Positions 61,257 to 64,000 of a stretch of DNA of 64,000 nucleotides are shown here, in pieces (position 1 is the first letter of the stretch; every line of letters starts with the position of its first letter). The stretch covers positions 62,001 to 126,000 of the forward strand of contig CAVPUC010000008.1 in assembly GCA_963708865.1 (NCBI GenBank), read 5' to 3'. Made by a program: the position numbers and the translations under genes. This DNA comes from DAIDKA01 sp963708865 (GTDB lineage: Bacteria > Pseudomonadota > Gammaproteobacteria > Steroidobacterales > Steroidobacteraceae). Under the pieces are notes generated by a model, which did no database searches, was not told where the DNA came from, and saw only the letters and a list, made by a program, of their open reading frames with translations.

Positions 61257-62672
61257 ATGTATCTGGAATTGTTCAAACTTCGGGAATTGCCGTTCCGCCT
61301 CAGCCCGGACCCGCAGTTCCTGTATCTGAGCAAACAACATGCACGCGCCAAGGCGTACATGGAGTCCACCATCTGGTTTACCGACGGTTTCGTGGTGATC
61401 ACCGGCGAGATCGGTTCGGGCAAGACCACCCTCATCGAGTCCTTCCTCCAGGAAATCCAGCGCGATGTGGTGGTCGCGCAGATCTGCCAGACCCAGGTTT
61501 CGGTGATCGATTTCCTGCAGTCCGTGCTGGTGCAGTTCGGCTTCTCGCCCTTCAAGATGAAGAAGGCCGAACTCATCGCCACGCTCAATCAATTCCTCGT
61601 CGAGCAGTATGCCGCCGGGCGCAAGGTGCTGCTGATCGTCGATGAGGCGCAGAACCTCTCGCTGAAGGTGCTCGAGGAGGTCCGCATGCTCTCCGGTGTG
61701 GAGACCACCAAGGAGAAGGTGCTGCGGATCATCCTGGCCGGGCAGCCCGAACTCAATCACAAGCTCGATGCCCCGGAGCTGGTGCAGCTCGCGCAGCGCA
61801 TCCGGCTGCGATTCCATCTGGGCCGCCTGTCCGCGAGCGAAATGCACGCCTATATCCATCACCGTCTGGAAGTGGCGGGCGCCGCAGATCGGGTGGTGTT
61901 CGCCGAGGACACCTACGCGCAGATCTTTCGCTACACGGGCGGTGTGCCGCGGCTGGTCAACACGCTGTGTGACACGGCCATGCTGGCGGCCTTCGGCAAG
62001 GATCGCGACCATGTCCTGCTCGAGGACATCGATACCTCGATCCAGGAGCTGCGCTGGCAGGAGTACGAGGATCGGCCGCACTACCAGGAGCGCCCCGCCG
62101 CAACCGTCGGCAGTGAAGCCGGTGAGCGCAGCGGCAATGCCCCGCCCGCCGGGCGAAGCGCTGCCTTCGAGGATCCGCTGATCGACACACAGACTCAAGG
62201 GGATGCCGATCCCGTCGGTCGGGTGATCGTGGCCACCGAGGGCCGCACCGTCCAGGAGCTGCCCTTGCAGGTCGGGCGCGTCATCATCGGCCGCACCAGC
62301 GACAATGATCTGCAGGTGGACAGCCGCTTCGTGAGTCGGCATCACTGCCAGATCGTCACCGGCGCCGAAGGCAGCATGATCGAAGACTTGAACAGCACCA
62401 ACGGCATTTTCGTGCAGGGTAAGCGCGTGCGCCGTCACAACCTCAACGACGGCGACGTTGTCGTGATCGGCAAACACGAGATCATGTACGTCGATGAACG
62501 TCGCGCACGCGCCCGGATGAACTCACCGGAGGTGGCGCCGAACGTGCCCACGCTGGACAAGCCGGTACCGGATCACGGCCGCACCGAGACCAGCGTTGAG
62601 CCGGTGGGCGACGCCGAGGATCAGGCCGCCAATGAGAACCCGGGTGGCCGGGCCGCGAATCGTACCCAGTAG
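61257..62672 (+). CDS. ExeA/GspA-like AAA ATPase fused to an FHA domain
   Basis: A 471-residue cytoplasmic protein. The N-terminal AAA domain (residues 1-270) begins MYLELFKLRELPFRLSPDP, with Walker A GEIGSGKTT and Walker B VLLIVDEAQN, and the sensor-like part IILAGQPEL, as in ExeA/MshM ATPases. After a linker an FHA domain (about 325-425) has RVIIGRTSDNDLQV, SRFVSRHHCQI and EDLNSTNGIFVQGKRV, which should bind phosphothreonine. A disordered acidic tail follows. ExeA helps assemble type II secretion or pilus machinery; no such genes are in the window. It follows purK by ten bases. Confidence 0.92.
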   Translation: MYLELFKLRELPFRLSPDPQFLYLSKQHARAKAYMESTIWFTDGFVVITGEIGSGKTTLIESFLQEIQRDVVVAQICQTQVSVIDFLQSVLVQFGFSPFKMKKAELIATLNQFLVEQYAAGRKVLLIVDEAQNLSLKVLEEVRMLSGVETTKEKVLRIILAGQPELNHKLDAPELVQLAQRIRLRFHLGRLSASEMHAYIHHRLEVAGAADRVVFAEDTYAQIFRYTGGVPRLVNTLCDTAMLAAFGKDRDHVLLEDIDTSIQELRWQEYEDRPHYQERPAATVGSEAGERSGNAPPAGRSAAFEDPLIDTQTQGDADPVGRVIVATEGRTVQELPLQVGRVIIGRTSDNDLQVDSRFVSRHHCQIVTGAEGSMIEDLNSTNGIFVQGKRVRRHNLNDGDVVVIGKHEIMYVDERRARARMNSPEVAPNVPTLDKPVPDHGRTETSVEPVGDAEDQAANENPGGRAANRTQ

Positions 62673-62684
62673 GCCGGGCCGTGC

Positions 62685-62990
62685 TCAGTCGGCGTCGTGC
62701 GGCGCCGCGGGGTCCGGCAGCGCGTGTCCGGGAGGCAGCGCGGCCGCCGCCACCTCACCCAGGGCTTCCGGGGCATCGTACTGCGCCCGCAAACGCCGAT
62801 AGCCGCGCCGTCTGAGCAGCACCACGACGCCCGCCAGCAGCACGAGCAGGCCGGGCAGGCCCAGCACCAGGCTCAGAGTCGAAGAGGTCTGAAAATAGCT
62901 TGCGATCAGCGCGAGCAGCCCGCCCAGCAGGTAGGCCCAGGGCAGGCCCTCATAGACCGGGCGGGACAACCTCTGATGAGACGCGCTCAT
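62685..62990 (-). CDS. Small membrane protein of unknown function
   Basis: A 101-residue protein with two hydrophobic segments (about residues 17-32 and 41-60: LLGGLLALIASYF and LVLGLPGLLVLLAGVVVLLR) followed by a basic stretch and an Ala/Pro-rich acidic end. I recognise no family. It converges with the ExeA-FHA gene, 12 bases apart. Confidence 0.6.
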   Translation of the reverse strand: MSASHQRLSRPVYEGLPWAYLLGGLLALIASYFQTSSTLSLVLGLPGLLVLLAGVVVLLRRRGYRRLRAQYDAPEALGEVAAAALPPGHALPDPAAPHDAD

Positions 62991-63014
62991 ACGCTGAGTC
63001 TAAGTGCGCCGGGG

Positions 63015-63188
63015 TCATTCGCGCGAGCGGTCGCGGTCCAGGAAGCCAAACATCCGTGCGAACAGCGAGCGCTTCTTCCAGCCTTCCACGTGGAAGTCGC
63101 CGCGGCGGCCATGCAGATGACGCTGCACTTCTGAGAGCAGGTCCTTCGGGAGGGTCAGTTCGGGTTCTCTCCTGAACTCGGGCGCCAT
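63015..63188 (-). CDS. Short cytoplasmic protein of unknown function
   Basis: A 57-residue charged protein starting at ATG 63188, after AGGAAA. It begins MAPEFRREPELTLPKDLLSEV, contains RRGDFHVEGWKK, and ends in RMFGFLDRDRSRE. No family is recognised. It lies 24 bases before the small membrane protein on the same strand. The 192 bases between it and tldD hold no other visible feature. Confidence 0.5.
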   Translation of the reverse strand: MAPEFRREPELTLPKDLLSEVQRHLHGRRGDFHVEGWKKRSLFARMFGFLDRDRSRE

Positions 63189-63380
63189 GACATATTTCCT
63201 AAGGCTTTTCGCCGGATGAGTGGTGGGGAGGCACGGCAGATACCGTACGGGCAATGCCCCTCACCGCAGTGTGCGCAATATCTCGCTTCGTTGATGCCGG
63301 CCGCCGCCGTGCAGAAAATTCAGCCTACGCATTCAATCAGATGTAGTTATGTCTCTGGCATATGTCTGCTGCAACGGCGT

Positions 63381-64000
63381 CTAGCCTGTGCCACCGACCG
63401 TGAGTCCATCGACGCGCAGCGTGGGCTGGCCCACGCCCACCGGCACGTTCTGGCCTTCCTTGCCACAGGTCCCCACACCCTCATCGAGCTTCAGATCATT
63501 GCCCACCATGCTCACGCGCGTGAGGACATCCGGCCCGTTGCCGATCAGGGTCGCGCCTTTCAGCGGCGCGCCGAGCCTGCCGTTCTCGATGGCGTAGGCT
63601 TCGCTGGCGGAGAAGACAAACTTTCCCGAGGTGATATCGACCTGACCGCCGCCGAAATTGACCGCGTAGATGCCGCGCTCGACGGACTTGATGATGTCTT
63701 CGGGCGCATGCGGACCCGGACGCATGTACGTGTTGGTCATGCGCGGCAGCGTCATGTGCGCGAAGGACTCGCGCCGGCCATTGCCGGTGGAGCGCGTGCC
63801 CGTGAGGCGCGCGTTGAGCTTGTCCTGCATGTAGCCCTTCAGGATGCCGTTTTCGATGAGCGTCGTGCAGCCGGTGGTCGTTCCCTCGTCATCGATGTTC
63901 AGCGAACCGCGCCGCCGTGACAGGGTGCCGTCATCGACCACCGTGCACGCTTCGGTGGCGACCCGCTCGCCGATGCGGCCGGCAAACGCCGAGGTGCCCT
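63381..64000 (-). CDS. tldD: Metalloprotease TldD, C-terminal part
   Basis: The gene continues beyond the window end; the frame is open to base 64000. It is the C-terminal part of TldD, partner of PmbA/TldE. Conserved parts are VDDGTLSRRRGSLNIDDEG, TTLIENGILKGYMQDKLNARL, GNGRRESFAHMTLPRMTNTY, IYAVNFGGGQVDITSGKFVF and the end VGVGQPTLRVDGLTVGGTG (with Gly-Gly). The HExxxH metal motif lies outside the window. Confidence 0.95.
   Translation of the reverse strand, partial: GTSAFAGRIGERVATEACTVVDDGTLSRRRGSLNIDDEGTTTGCTTLIENGILKGYMQDKLNARLTGTRSTGNGRRESFAHMTLPRMTNTYMRPGPHAPEDIIKSVERGIYAVNFGGGQVDITSGKFVFSASEAYAIENGRLGAPLKGATLIGNGPDVLTRVSMVGNDLKLDEGVGTCGKEGQNVPVGVGQPTLRVDGLTVGGTG

Noticed and set aside
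61050..62477. 475-codon open frame antisense to purK and ExeA-FHA
   Set aside because: It crosses two well-supported genes on the other strand and shows no family pattern.
1..64000. Insertion sequences, prophage, integrons or CRISPR arrays
   Set aside because: No transposase, integrase, direct-repeat array or terminal inverted repeats were found by reading both strands; the only short tandem repeat is the Lys-rich MarR start.

Overview
The window is GC-rich (roughly two thirds G+C by eye) chromosomal DNA of a free-living Gammaproteobacterium. The strongest markers are gene neighbourhoods: ygfB-pepP-ubiH-ubi hydroxylase, a ZapB-like gene with zapA, then 6S RNA and fau, then rpiA; coq7 with a Crp/Vfr-type regulator; rpe, purC, purE-purK, and both tldD and pmbA. 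The mix with an FHA-fused ExeA ATPase, a PQQ dehydrogenase, a carotenoid oxygenase and a glucuronoyl-esterase-like hydrolase suggests a relative of the Xanthomonadales/Nevskiales/Steroidobacterales side of the class. That placement is inference. No insertion sequence, phage gene or CRISPR array is visible.

Layout. 1-10.7 kb is a metal and membrane island: a NiCoT permease (partial), a DMT exporter with a His-rich tail, a P1B-type ATPase in an operon with three SPFH (HflK/HflC-like) proteins, and, divergently, a diheme cytochrome c, a PpiC-type chaperone/isomerase and a HupE/UreJ-like membrane protein. 10.6-24.9 kb holds an EthD protein, AcvB, a fatty-acid desaturase, yebC, def, folD, an amidohydrolase, a carotenoid oxygenase, small regulators, and a lipid cluster (GST, DUF3014, a geranylgeranyl-reductase-like flavoprotein, cyclopropane synthase and a MarR regulator). 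25-33 kb has a rhomboid protease, an FtsX/LolD-type ABC transporter with an AttH-like lipoprotein, a HIT protein, an ornithine/lysine decarboxylase and Sua5. 33-45 kb is largely core: a large tandem HtrA-like protease, dgkA, ispG, phhB, the ubiquinone hydroxylase/pepP operon, zap genes, 6S RNA, fau, EVE, a 16-residue Lys/Ala peptide gene, and rpiA. 45-51 kb is accessory (PQQ alcohol dehydrogenase operon, CE15-like esterase, NTF2-like protein). 51-64 kb is core again: tRNA-Gln, rpsI-rplM, coq7, crp-like, rpe, djlA, purC, YihY, pmbA, darP, purEK, ExeA-FHA and tldD (partial).

Two points run through the whole window. First, about 18 coding breaks can be mended by single-base changes that restore family-typical protein sequence, often in short homopolymers; I treat these as probable assembly indels rather than real gene decay and annotate the genes end to end. 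Second, many genes are packed with 1-4 base stop/start overlaps (ATGA, TGATG, TAGTG, GTGA), so most same-strand runs are probably operons.
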